Source of the DNA: Speluncibacter jeojiensis
GTDB lineage: Bacteria; Actinomycetota; Actinomycetes; Mycobacteriales; Mycobacteriaceae
Direction of reading: 5' to 3'
Assembly: GCF_029589495.1 (NCBI RefSeq)
Contig: NZ_JAAIVF010000001.1
Coordinates: 434,001 to 498,000, forward strand
DNA length: 64,000 nt
Of the stretch, positions 17,894 through 25,970 are shown piece after piece (the first letter of the stretch is position 1; each line of letters begins with the position of its first letter). The translations under genes and the position numbers were made by a program. Below the pieces are notes generated by a model. The model ran no database searches. It had not been told where the DNA came from and was given only the letters and a program-made list of their open reading frames with translations.

Positions 17894-17956
17894 GCCTCTT
17901 CCCTCCGCCCAGCAGCCGGTGCGGCCGCGACGGGTCGCGGGGAAGGCGCGACACGA

Positions 17957-17972
17957 TCGAATACCAGTTCGA
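17957..17972 (-). promoter_or_regulatory. LexA/SOS box of dnaE2
   Basis: Read on the minus strand the site is TCGAACTGGTATTCGA. It matches the actinobacterial SOS consensus TCGAAC-N4-GTTCGA at all but one arm position. It lies just upstream of the dnaE2 start, so damage induction through LexA is expected. Confidence 0.8.
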
Positions 17973-18005
17973 TCAAACCCTAGCAGACTGCCGGCGGGCC
18001 GGCCG

Positions 18006-18638
18006 TCAGAACGGCCAGGACGGCAGCTCCGGGAGTCCCCCGCGGGTGGGCCGGCCGATCAGCCAGGCGAGCAGTTCGGCCCCGGGCAGGCCGGGGACGT
18101 CGACCTCGGGCGCATGCTCCGTGAGCGCGGGCAGCTCGGCCGCCAGCGTGGACTCGACGAAATCCTCCGGCCAGTCGGCGACCGTGTACCCCAGCCCGAG
18201 ATCGACGTGGTGGATCTCCAGTTCCCGCCAACGCAGCACCGGCACGCCCCGAGCGGTGACCGGCTTGCGCCACCTCACCGGGGTGTCGAGCAGCTCTTCC
18301 GGGATCCGGCCGAGGTTCTCGATGACGCGACCGCCGGCGAACCGGACATCCGCCGCGATCAGTCCCGCCGGGCGTCCCGCACCCTCCTCGATCGCGGCGG
18401 CCCGCGCCTCTGGCCCGCCGGGATACATCTCGCCGGGTGTTCCGGACAGCACGCCGACCGCGAACCTGTTGAGCGCGTCGGCGTTGCGGGCGAGATGCGT
18501 GGCCACGTGACCGCGACTCCACCCTGGCAGCAGCGAGTCGCCGCGCGCCTGGTCGTCGGTGAGCGCGTCCAGCGTGGCCAGCAGACGTGCGTGCGAATCG
18601 GCCACTGCGGACAGGACTTCGGCGTAACCCATCGTCAT
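18006..18638 (-). CDS. Maleylpyruvate isomerase-family, mycothiol-dependent (DinB-like) protein
   Basis: This 210-residue protein belongs to the DinB/YfiT four-helix superfamily in its mycothiol-dependent maleylpyruvate isomerase branch. The N-terminal domain contains LLPGWSRGHVATHLARNADAL, with the conserved WSRGHVxxHLARN pattern that supplies a metal-binding His. A second His lies in WRELEIHHVDLGLGY (about 165), typical of this family. Members use mycothiol, the actinobacterial thiol, to isomerise or detoxify small molecules; the real substrate here is unknown. It is followed closely upstream by a YdeI-type gene on the same strand, 42 bases away. Confidence 0.85.
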   Translation of the reverse strand: MTMGYAEVLSAVADSHARLLATLDALTDDQARGDSLLPGWSRGHVATHLARNADALNRFAVGVLSGTPGEMYPGGPEARAAAIEEGAGRPAGLIAADVRFAGGRVIENLGRIPEELLDTPVRWRKPVTARGVPVLRWRELEIHHVDLGLGYTVADWPEDFVESTLAAELPALTEHAPEVDVPGLPGAELLAWLIGRPTRGGLPELPSWPF

Positions 18639-18680
18639 GACCGACGATGCTAGGCGGGCACCTCCACTCGGGCATACCCA

Positions 18681-19256
18681 CTACGGGTGGAACTTCTCGC
18701 CGGCCTCGAACATTGCGACGAACTTCGCGATCCGGCGCGCCCGCGTCTCCGCTTTCACGCAGCTCTGCACCCGATAGATGGCGGCGTACCGGTTGCGGCC
18801 GTCCAACGCCGCGAAGAACTCCCTCGCCCTCGGTGAATCCTCCAGCGCCGCAGCGAGGTCCGCCGGCACCTCGGCGCGGGCCTGCCCGTCGTAGGCACGC
18901 TCCCACCGGCCGTCGGCCCGCGCCCGCTCCACCTCCGCCCGGCCCGGCGTCTCGAGCGCACCCTTTCGCTCGAGACGTTCGGCGATCTCCCGGTTGCGCC
19001 GCGACCACGGGCTGCGCGCGGTGCGGGGACTGAAGCCCTGCAGGAAGTAGTCGTCGTCCAGTGCGCGCTTCTGGCCGTCGATCCAGCCGAAGCAGAGCGC
19101 GACCTCGAGCGCCTGCCGGTAGGTCGCGGTGCGTGCCGCGGATCCCTTTTTCGCGATCCGCATCCAGATTCCGGCGGAGGTCCGGTGGTGCTCGGACAGC
19201 CACCGCGCGAAGTCGCCCGGATCGGCGAACTCCTCGGTGGTGCGCTCTTTCGCCAT
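18681..19256 (-). CDS. YdeI/OmdA-family protein
   Basis: The 191-residue protein shows the YdeI/OmpD-associated family pattern. The N-terminus has DPGDFARWLSEHHRTSAGIWMRIAKKG. The middle has ALEVALCFGWIDGQKRALDDDYFLQGFSPR, with a conserved FGWIDG motif, and SPWSRRNREIAERL follows. The C-terminal helical half is RNRYAAIYRVQSCVKAETRARRI. Family members are soluble, DUF1801-like or bacteriocin-protection-like proteins without a defined activity. The ATG at 19256 is the first suitable start. It is divergent from the acyl-CoA reductase gene at 19381. Confidence 0.82.
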   Translation of the reverse strand: MAKERTTEEFADPGDFARWLSEHHRTSAGIWMRIAKKGSAARTATYRQALEVALCFGWIDGQKRALDDDYFLQGFSPRTARSPWSRRNREIAERLERKGALETPGRAEVERARADGRWERAYDGQARAEVPADLAAALEDSPRAREFFAALDGRNRYAAIYRVQSCVKAETRARRIAKFVAMFEAGEKFHP

Positions 19257-19322
19257 TCGGCAAAGCTAGCCGCCCGGCCGTCCCCACGGCTTGGACATTC
19301 GCGACAGAACACCCTTCCCCCA

Positions 19323-19344
19323 TAACTTACTTTGAAGTAAGTTA
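19323..19344 (+). promoter_or_regulatory. Strong 22-bp palindrome upstream of the acyl-CoA reductase gene
   Basis: TAACTTACTT and AAGTAAGTTA form perfect 10-bp arms around TG, ending 36 bases before the ATG at 19381. The AT-rich site stands out in GC-rich DNA and has the form of a TetR-family operator. No TetR gene is adjacent, so the regulator is encoded elsewhere. Confidence 0.65.
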
Positions 19345-19380
19345 CAGATACCTTCATACAGCACCGAAGAGGACTCCACG

Positions 19381-21483
19381 ATGGCCGAATACATCGTCAC
19401 CGGCGGCACCGGGTTCCTGGGCCACCACGTCATCCCCCTGCTGCTGCAACGTGATCCGGACGCGACGGTCCACGTGCTGGTGCGGCGGGCGTCGATCGGC
19501 AAGCTGGAGCGGCTCGGCGCCGAACGGGGCGGCGGGGACCGCGTCGTCGCGCTCGTCGGCGACCTCACCGCACCCGGACTGGGACTGGAGGGACCGCCCC
19601 CGCGCGCCGACCACGTGCTGCATCTCGGCGCGGTCTACGACATGACCGCACCGGCCTCGCGGATCCGGGCGGCGAACGTGCTCGGCACCCGATCGGTCAT
19701 CGAGCTGGCCCTCGACCTCGACGCCACGCTGCACCACGTCTCGTCGGTCGCGGTCGCGGGCGATCACCGCGGCCGGTTCACCGAGTCCGACTTCGACCTG
19801 GGGCAGCGGCTGCCCTCGCCGTATCACCAGACCAAGTTCGTCGCCGAACGTCTGGTCCGGGAGACGCCCGGTCTGCGCCGGCGCATCTACCGGCCCGCGG
19901 TCGTCGTCGGGGACTCCCACACGGGTGCGATGGACAAGATCGACGGCCCGTACTACTTCTTCACCGGCATCTCGCTGCTCGCCCGGTTGCCGCACGCACT
20001 CCCGACCCCGGTGCCGAACATCGGCGACACCAATGTGGTCCCCGTCGACTACGTCGCGCAGGCCCTCGTCGAGCTGATGCTGCGTCCCGGACTCGACGGC
20101 CGAACCTTCCACCTGGTCAATCCGCGGCCGCAGTCGATGCGCGAGATCTACGGCGCACTGGCCGACGCGGCCGGCGCCCCGAGAGCACTCGGCAGCATCC
20201 CGGGCGCGCTCGCCGCGCCGGCCGTCCGTGCCACCACCAGGCCGCGGCTGCGCCCCGCCCGCAGGCTGGTGCTCGGCCAGGTGGGCATCCCGGACGAGGT
20301 CGTCGACCACCTGACGTTCCCGACGGTGTTCTCGTCGGCGCAGACCGAGCGGGAACTGGCGGGCACGGGGATCGCCGTGCCGACGTTCGCGTCCTATGCG
20401 CGCCGGCTGTGGGAGTACTGGGCCGCCGAGCTCGATCCGAACCGGGCCCGTCGCCCCGACCCGGCCGGTCCCCTTGTCGGCCGGATCGTCCTGATCACCG
20501 GCGCCTCGTCGGGCATCGGACGTGCCTCCGCGCTGGCGGTCGCCGAGCGCGGGGCGACGGTACTGCTGCTGGCGCGGCGCACCGCCGAACTCGACGAGGC
20601 CGTCGCGCAGATCCGCGAGCGGGGCGGGTCGGCGCACGGCTACACCTGCGACGTCACCGACCAGGAGTCGGTCGACACAGCGGTCAAGTCCGTCCTCGAC
20701 GAGCACGGCCATGTGGACTTCCTGGTGAACAACGCCGGGCGTTCGATCCGGCGCTCGGTCGGGGCCTCCACCGACCGGCTCCACGACTACGAGCGGACGA
20801 TGGCGGTCAACTACTTCGGCGCGGTGCGCATGGTGCTGGCGCTGCTGCCGAGCATGGAGCAGCGGCGCTTCGGGCACATCGTCAACGTCAGCAGCATCGG
20901 TGTGCAGGGCCGCGGCGCACGGTTCGCCGCGTACATCGCCAGCAAGGCGGCGCTCGACGCCTTCAGCGACTGCGCGGCCACCGAAACCGTCTCGGCCGGG
21001 GTGACGTTCACCAACATCCACATGCCGTTGACGCAGACCGCGATGATCGAGTCCACGACCCGCTACGACCGCTCTCCGGCGGCCCGCCCGGAGACCGCCG
21101 CGGCCATGGTGGTGCGGGCGCTCGAACAACGGCCGCCGCGCATCGACACCCCGCTCGGCACCCTCGGCGAGTTCGGCCGCTTCTTCACGCCCCGGCTGAA
21201 CACCTGGCTGCTGCACCAGGAGTACCGGGCGTTCCCGGATCTGCCCGCTGCCCGCCGACACGACGTGAGCGCGGACGAACCGCCCGGAACCACGACACCG
21301 CCCATCAGCGCGGCCGCGGCGCCTGGCGAGCCCACGGAACGGTCGGCTTCGACCCTCGACGAGAGCGGCTCACGGCCCACGCCACCCGTGGGCGCCGCCT
21401 GGCCGCCGAGCCGACGACTCACCCGACGGATCTCCCGCACCGCCAAGCGCGCCGCCGGTCACCTGCCCGGCATCTATTGGTGA
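19381..21483 (+). CDS. Two-domain fatty acyl-CoA reductase (AcrA1-like)
   Basis: The 700-residue protein fuses an extended SDR of the fatty acyl-CoA reductase type (TGGTGFLG at 8-15, then SPYHQTKFVAE with the YxxxK pair near 160) to a classical SDR (TGASSGIG near 372, NNAG near 450, YIASK near 518). This is the architecture of M. tuberculosis Rv3391 (AcrA1) and of actinobacterial FcrA, which reduce acyl-CoA to aldehyde or alcohol for wax ester synthesis. The WS/DGAT gene at 26-27 kb could use the product. The C-terminal 80 residues are Pro/Ser/Thr-rich and probably disordered. A conspicuous palindrome lies in its promoter. Confidence 0.88.
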   Translation: MAEYIVTGGTGFLGHHVIPLLLQRDPDATVHVLVRRASIGKLERLGAERGGGDRVVALVGDLTAPGLGLEGPPPRADHVLHLGAVYDMTAPASRIRAANVLGTRSVIELALDLDATLHHVSSVAVAGDHRGRFTESDFDLGQRLPSPYHQTKFVAERLVRETPGLRRRIYRPAVVVGDSHTGAMDKIDGPYYFFTGISLLARLPHALPTPVPNIGDTNVVPVDYVAQALVELMLRPGLDGRTFHLVNPRPQSMREIYGALADAAGAPRALGSIPGALAAPAVRATTRPRLRPARRLVLGQVGIPDEVVDHLTFPTVFSSAQTERELAGTGIAVPTFASYARRLWEYWAAELDPNRARRPDPAGPLVGRIVLITGASSGIGRASALAVAERGATVLLLARRTAELDEAVAQIRERGGSAHGYTCDVTDQESVDTAVKSVLDEHGHVDFLVNNAGRSIRRSVGASTDRLHDYERTMAVNYFGAVRMVLALLPSMEQRRFGHIVNVSSIGVQGRGARFAAYIASKAALDAFSDCAATETVSAGVTFTNIHMPLTQTAMIESTTRYDRSPAARPETAAAMVVRALEQRPPRIDTPLGTLGEFGRFFTPRLNTWLLHQEYRAFPDLPAARRHDVSADEPPGTTTPPISAAAAPGEPTERSASTLDESGSRPTPPVGAAWPPSRRLTRRISRTAKRAAGHLPGIYW

Positions 21484-21507
21484 GCCCGCGCGGACGTCGG
21501 ACGACCG

Positions 21508-22017
21508 TCAGTCACGGCACGCCCGCAGCGCCACCCGGCCGAAGCCCTGCGCAAGGTAGGCGAAGGAACCCAACGCCAGTGTCCATTTGGCGATGCTCAC
21601 CCCGGAGACCGCCCGGACGCTCGCGTCACTGACGTGCTGGCGGTGGTCGAGCAGGTACAGGCCGACCACGTTCTCGACGTAGTCGCCGGCCGCCGACATC
21701 CAGGGCGCGGTGACGAGGACCTTGCGCAGCGCCGGCGACATCGGTGTCGACTGCGACAGCCGCCGGGCGCCGGCGTCCAGCGCCGCCGCGTAGATCAGCG
21801 GGTGCACCATGTCCCAGCCGAAATGACTTCGATACCTTCGGATCTCGTCGTCGTCCATGGTGGCGAGCACGCCGTTGTAGGCCCGCGCCGACAGCGCCGT
21901 CTGGATCTTGAGGACCTTGGGACCGGCCGTACCGAGCACCCGTGCGATGTTCGCCTGCGAGATCACGAAAGCCGCGGAGAGGGCGAGCACGGCGGAGTCC
22001 GACCTGTTGAGCGCCAT
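21508..22017 (-). CDS. Hypothetical membrane protein, 169 residues
   Basis: The protein is not assigned to a family. It has a hydrophobic N-terminal segment (AVLALSAAFVISQANIARVLG), a middle soluble region with RSHFGWDMVHPLIYAAALDAGARRL, a second weak hydrophobic segment around YVENVVGLYLL, and a third near the C-terminus (WTLALGSFAYLAQGFG). This suggests two or three membrane passes. It converges with the acyl-CoA reductase gene (24 bases between stops) and precedes imuB by position, but a shared function is not indicated. Confidence 0.6.
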   Translation of the reverse strand: MALNRSDSAVLALSAAFVISQANIARVLGTAGPKVLKIQTALSARAYNGVLATMDDDEIRRYRSHFGWDMVHPLIYAAALDAGARRLSQSTPMSPALRKVLVTAPWMSAAGDYVENVVGLYLLDHRQHVSDASVRAVSGVSIAKWTLALGSFAYLAQGFGRVALRACRD

Positions 22018-22062
22018 GGCCTTCAGCGTAACGGCCTGTGGCGCGCTGGTCAGCCCTGGCGA

Positions 22063-23685
22063 TCAGTCGTAGATCCCTTCCGCGCTCCACAGCCCCGCAC
22101 GGCAGATCAGCAACAGCGCCCGGGACCGCCCGGCACCCGCCGTCTCCTCCTGCACTGTCCCCCCTCGGGCCGATTCCCCTCGAGCTGCCGGCTCCCGGAA
22201 CAGCACCTGGGCACGGGCCGCGCGGTGCGCCGACGCCGGGTCCCACCATTGCTCGTCGACGGGCCACGGACCCGCCCACCCCTGCAGCGCCCATTCCCGG
22301 CTCCCCCACCGCAGCCGGGCGGGCCTGGTGGTGAACAACCCGCGCGCCGTCACCCCCACCGGCCGGCCCTGCTCGTCCAGCAGTGCCACCGGCAGATCCC
22401 CGGGTGGCAACGTGGCCGGGGACGGCTCCGGCAGGCGCCCCGGCCACGGTGCCTCCGCATCCAGCTCGGGCACCAGCTCATCGCCCAGCGGATGCAGGGT
22501 GACGCGACGAGCGGGACCGCGGCCACCACCGAGCACCCCGACCCGGACCGCCTCCCCGCCCAACAGCCCCTGCACCCGCACCAGCGCCCGCCGGGCCCGC
22601 TCGTCGCCCTCCCCGACCCCGCCCCACAGTCCCAGTTGCAGCGCTCCCGCGGTGACCAACTCGACCGGCTCGAGCCGCAACTCGACGATGCCCGCGGTCG
22701 GGCGGTCACCGCTGGTCCCCGACAGCCAGCCGTCGAGTTGCCAGCGCACCCGGTCCGCTGTGCCCTCGGGGGTGAGCGGCTCGGCGCAGCGCCAGGTCCG
22801 CGCGCGTTCCTCGCCGTTGGCGGTACGCGCGTGCACCGCCAGCCGGGTGCACGCGACACCGGCGGCGGACAGCCGCTCGTGCAGGCGCCTCGCCAGCGTG
22901 CGGCCGGCGAAGGCCGCGGCGTCCACGCGGTCGACCGGCGGATCGCAGGCCATGCCCGTCTCCAGCTCCGGAGGGATCGACCGGCGCGACGGGGACCTCT
23001 CGGCCTCGGCGCAGGCGGTGCGGTGCGCCGCGACCGCGTCGGCCCCGAAACGCGAAGCCACGTCCGCCCGGGGCAGTGCGGCGAAGTCGCCGACGGTGCG
23101 CAGCCCCAGTCGGCGCAGCAGGTCCACCAGCTCCTCACGTCCCCGCCCGGTCAGGCTCGGTTCGGCGGCGAGCTCGGCCACCGGCAGCGGTGCGAGGAAC
23201 CGCCCGCCGCCGCCGGGCGAGACCGTCTGCCCGCGCTTGGCCGCGATCACCGCCGTGGACAACTCGTCGGCGATGCCGACCTGGCACTCGACCCCGGCCG
23301 CCGAGATCTGGTCGATCAGCCGCTCCGCCGCGGCGTGCTCTCCGCCGAAATAACGCGCCACCCCGCGCACGGACAGCACCAGCAGCCCCGGGCGCAGCAC
23401 CTCGACCCCCGGGGCCAGCGCATCGACCGCCGACACCACGGGATCGAACAGTCGCGCATCACGGTCTCGGTCGTCTTGTGCCACATACAGTTCCGGGCAA
23501 CGGGCCTGCGCCTCCCGCCGACGCAGACCGCGACGGACCCCCAGCGACCGCGCGGTCGCCGAACAGGCGACGACCCGGTTGGCCAGCAGGACCGCGACCG
23601 GCCTGTCCGCAGGTAACTCGGCACTCGCCCCGGCCGCCACCGCGGGCCAGTCGGGACACCACAGCGCCAACGTCCGCCCGCTCAC
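22063..23685 (-). CDS. imuB: Y-family polymerase-like mutasome protein ImuB
   Basis: ImuB is a catalytically inactive Y-family polymerase relative that bridges DnaE2 to the beta clamp. The 540-residue product begins MSGRTLALWCPDWP, where active Y polymerases have an acidic metal-binding motif. The second catalytic motif is also absent (VLSVRGVARYFGG). A clamp-binding motif of the mycobacterial type, QLGLWG, occurs near residue 340. A long C-terminal region follows. The start is a GTG whose last bases overlap the imuA' stop (GTGA), indicating translational coupling. This start fits the family better than the longer upstream frame. Confidence 0.9.
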   Translation of the reverse strand: MSGRTLALWCPDWPAVAAGASAELPADRPVAVLLANRVVACSATARSLGVRRGLRRREAQARCPELYVAQDDRDRDARLFDPVVSAVDALAPGVEVLRPGLLVLSVRGVARYFGGEHAAAERLIDQISAAGVECQVGIADELSTAVIAAKRGQTVSPGGGGRFLAPLPVAELAAEPSLTGRGREELVDLLRRLGLRTVGDFAALPRADVASRFGADAVAAHRTACAEAERSPSRRSIPPELETGMACDPPVDRVDAAAFAGRTLARRLHERLSAAGVACTRLAVHARTANGEERARTWRCAEPLTPEGTADRVRWQLDGWLSGTSGDRPTAGIVELRLEPVELVTAGALQLGLWGGVGEGDERARRALVRVQGLLGGEAVRVGVLGGGRGPARRVTLHPLGDELVPELDAEAPWPGRLPEPSPATLPPGDLPVALLDEQGRPVGVTARGLFTTRPARLRWGSREWALQGWAGPWPVDEQWWDPASAHRAARAQVLFREPAARGESARGGTVQEETAGAGRSRALLLICRAGLWSAEGIYD

Positions 23686-24470
23686 CGCGCTTCCACCGCC
23701 CGCAGCGGCGCTCCCGGATCCGCTCGATCCGGACACGGAATCCAGCACAGCCGTCCCCGATCGTGCCGCAGATCCATTCGGGCACTGCGCGGTTGGAAGG
23801 ACCGGCCGTGCGCACGCACGGAAAGGCTGAGCGCACGCAGCCTGCCGTGCCCCGCCCCCAGCCCGCTGTAGCCACAGATCTCGGAGTCGACCCGCACGTC
23901 GACCCCGTCCCAGCGGCCACCGGTGACCACCAGCGCCGCACCCTTGCTGCGCGCCCGCGCCACCACCGCACGGCCGCGGCTCGGCGGAACCACCGTCCCA
24001 CCGAGCCCGAGCACCACCAGGTCCATCCCGTCCAGCAGCACCGCCGCGATCTCCACCGGGTCCTGTCCCGGATCCGGGATCAACGCCAGCCGGCGCAACT
24101 CGACCCCCATCTCGACGGCGGCGAGCAGCCCGATGCCGGGATGGCCGATCACCGCCGCGTGCCCACCGTCCGCGGTCACCGAGGCCAGCAGCCCCAGCAA
24201 CAACGAACCGGCACCGGACAGTGAGGTCACCGACCCGCGCTTCAATCCGCCGTACGGCAGCACCTGCGCCAGCGCGGGGGGCGCCGGCAGCACCTGCCGG
24301 GGGTCGGTGGCAGGCGCCGCGATCTGCCGCCGCAGCGCCGCGAGCCGCTCCGTCCGGGACGACTCCGTTCGGGACGACTCCGTTCGGGACTGCGCCGACA
24401 CACCCCACCGCTCCGACGTCTCCGACAGTTCCTCGTCCGGGGTCGCTTCCCCCACCGCCGACACGGCCAT
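23682..24470 (-). CDS. imuA': Mutasome accessory protein ImuA'
   Basis: ImuA' is a RecA-fold protein required with ImuB for DnaE2-dependent mutagenesis. The 262-residue product shows the truncated RecA-like core: VLPYGGLKRGSVTSLSGAGSLLLGLLA in place of the Walker A region, DGMDLVVLGL as the Walker B-like strand, and an Arg-rich tail with RSFQPRSARMDLRHD. A short repeat near residues 28-44 (TESSR twice) reflects a 15-bp DNA repeat at 24356-24385. The ATG at 24470 is preceded by GGAGGAG. A LexA-type box lies 76-91 bases upstream. It overlaps imuB by four bases. Confidence 0.85.
   Translation of the reverse strand: MAVSAVGEATPDEELSETSERWGVSAQSRTESSRTESSRTERLAALRRQIAAPATDPRQVLPAPPALAQVLPYGGLKRGSVTSLSGAGSLLLGLLASVTADGGHAAVIGHPGIGLLAAVEMGVELRRLALIPDPGQDPVEIAAVLLDGMDLVVLGLGGTVVPPSRGRAVVARARSKGAALVVTGGRWDGVDVRVDSEICGYSGLGAGHGRLRALSLSVRAHGRSFQPRSARMDLRHDRGRLCWIPCPDRADPGAPLRAVEAR
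24356..24385 (-). repeat. 15-bp tandem repeat inside imuA'
   Basis: Two exact copies of GGGACGACTCCGTTC (plus strand) are followed and preceded by partial copies. They encode TESSR repeats near the ImuA' N-terminus. Unit length is a multiple of three, so copy-number change keeps the frame. Confidence 0.7.
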
Positions 24471-24545
24471 GCCACTCCTCCACACCTGACCGGTAATCAC
24501 GGGGAAGACGTGACCAGACTCGAACAGACAACTCGCCACAAACAT

Positions 24546-24561
24546 CGAACAGATATTCGAT
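24546..24561 (-). promoter_or_regulatory. LexA/SOS box of imuA'-imuB
   Basis: The plus strand reads TCGAACAGATATTCGA, one mismatch from the perfect-arm consensus TCGAAC-N4-GTTCGA. It sits upstream of imuA' and matches the box before dnaE2, so all three mutasome genes should be induced together by DNA damage. Confidence 0.8.
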
Positions 24562-24681
24562 GAAGGCAAGTAAACCCGCTCTGGGCACCGCCGTCAAGGC
24601 CGGTTCGAAACTCCAGGTGGCACCGCCTTCTCCGCCGCCTGCCGGCGCAGCCGCCGCCGCCGGTCCGTTAGTCTCGGAGGG

Positions 24682-25899
24682 GTGACTGGATCCGACAATC
24701 CGACGTGGGTCGCAGGGCCCGATTACCTGGTCGCCGGTCGCTACCGCCTGCGTTCCAAACTCGGCGGCGGCGGCATGGGGACCGTCTGGCTCGCCCACGA
24801 CAAGACCCTCGACCGGGACGTCGCGATCAAGCAGGTCTTCTCGACCGCGGGACTGGACATCGAGGAGGCCCAGCAGTTGCGCGAGAGCGCAATGCGCGAG
24901 GGCCGCAACGCCGCCCGGTTGTCCAATCCCCACACGGTCTCCATGTACGACGTGACCCTCGACCGCGGCGAACCGTGGCTGGTCATGGAGTACCTGCCCT
25001 CGTGCAGCCTGGCCCAGGTCCTCGGCATGACCGGCACTCTGCCCACCGATCAGGTCGCGCAGATCGGCGCGCAGGTGGCCGACGCCATGGCGGAGGCGCA
25101 CGCGGGGGGCATCCTGCACCGCGACATCAAGCCGGGCAACATCCTGATCGCCGACCGCGGCAAGCTCGCCGGGACGGTGAAGATCAGCGACTTCGGCATC
25201 TCCCGAGCCAACGGCGAATTCGTCGCGGGCGACGACACGATGATCACCGGAACCCCCGCCTACATCGCCCCCGAGGTGGCCCGCGGTTACGACCCGAGCG
25301 AGGCCAGCGAGGTCTTCTCGCTCGGCGCCGCGCTCTACGCCGCGCTGGAGGGCCAGCCGCCGTTCGGCATCGACGACGACGCAGAGTCCATGATGGACAA
25401 GGCTGCTCGCGGCGAGATCGTCCCCCCGCAGCACACCGGGCCGCTCACCGACGTCCTGCTTCGCATGCTCGAACCGGACCCGAAGAGGCGTCCCACGATG
25501 ACCGTCGCCCGCGGGGCCCTGGCCGCCACCATCCCGGGCGCCGGCGGGAGTCTGGAGTACGTTCTCAACTCGCCGCTGCGGGCCTCGGACGGACGGATCC
25601 CGGTGTGGGTCCGGCGCGCCTCCGCCGGCGGACGTCGCGCCGGCGTTCCGGGTGGCACCGTCGGCGGGTTGCCGCCCGCGCCGCAGAGCGTCCCCCTGGA
25701 CCGGGTGCCGCGACCGCAGGGCTCCGGCGAGCCGCTGCCGCTGTGGCGCACCACCGCGCCCGTCCCGCCCCGCAAGGCCGCCTCACCCTGGGAGCGCATC
25801 CCCTTGATCTCCGAGATCCCCCGGGACAAGCTCGTCCCGGCCGCGGTCCTGGCGGTCGCGCTGATCATCATCGTGGTGATGATCGTGATCATGGTCTGA
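24682..25899 (+). CDS. Membrane-anchored serine/threonine protein kinase
   Basis: The 405-residue protein is a Hanks-type (PknB-like) kinase. The glycine loop is LGGGGMGTVW (about 28-37), the ATP lysine lies in VAIK (about 50), and the catalytic loop is HRDIKPGNILI (about 145). DFG is near 167, and the activation segment has GTPAYIAPE. A Pro/Gly-rich juxtamembrane linker (about 290-370) leads to a single transmembrane helix at the C-terminus (LVPAAVLAVALIIIVVMIVIMV). There is no extracellular sensor domain, so any signal must act inside the cell or in the membrane. A GTG at 24682 opens the frame. It converges with the WS/DGAT gene across a hairpin. Confidence 0.92.
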   Translation: MTGSDNPTWVAGPDYLVAGRYRLRSKLGGGGMGTVWLAHDKTLDRDVAIKQVFSTAGLDIEEAQQLRESAMREGRNAARLSNPHTVSMYDVTLDRGEPWLVMEYLPSCSLAQVLGMTGTLPTDQVAQIGAQVADAMAEAHAGGILHRDIKPGNILIADRGKLAGTVKISDFGISRANGEFVAGDDTMITGTPAYIAPEVARGYDPSEASEVFSLGAALYAALEGQPPFGIDDDAESMMDKAARGEIVPPQHTGPLTDVLLRMLEPDPKRRPTMTVARGALAATIPGAGGSLEYVLNSPLRASDGRIPVWVRRASAGGRRAGVPGGTVGGLPPAPQSVPLDRVPRPQGSGEPLPLWRTTAPVPPRKAASPWERIPLISEIPRDKLVPAAVLAVALIIIVVMIVIMV

Positions 25900-25921
25900 C
25901 CCGAGCCCGGAGCTTCCGGGG

Positions 25922-25945
25922 CCTGCGGGTTCCGGGACCCGCAGG
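25922..25945. terminator. Bidirectional hairpin between kinase and WS/DGAT genes
   Basis: CCTGCGGGT and ACCCGCAGG form a perfect 9-bp stem around a 6-base loop. It sits 22 bases after the kinase stop and 25 bases after the convergent WS/DGAT stop. Confidence 0.6.
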
Positions 25946-25970
25946 TAGGTCCCGGAACCGCTTCCGGCGA

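Noticed and set aside
14463-17954. A second frame of over 1,100 codons overlapping dnaE2 on the same strand
   Set aside because: The protein is Arg/Gly/Pro-rich with no motifs, whereas the DnaE2 frame carries complete PHP and polymerase signatures.
22063-25434. One continuous frame that would fuse sequence upstream of imuB to ImuB (1,123 codons)
   Set aside because: The upstream part is antisense to the kinase gene and overlaps imuA' out of frame. The GTG overlapping the imuA' stop gives a normal ImuB length.
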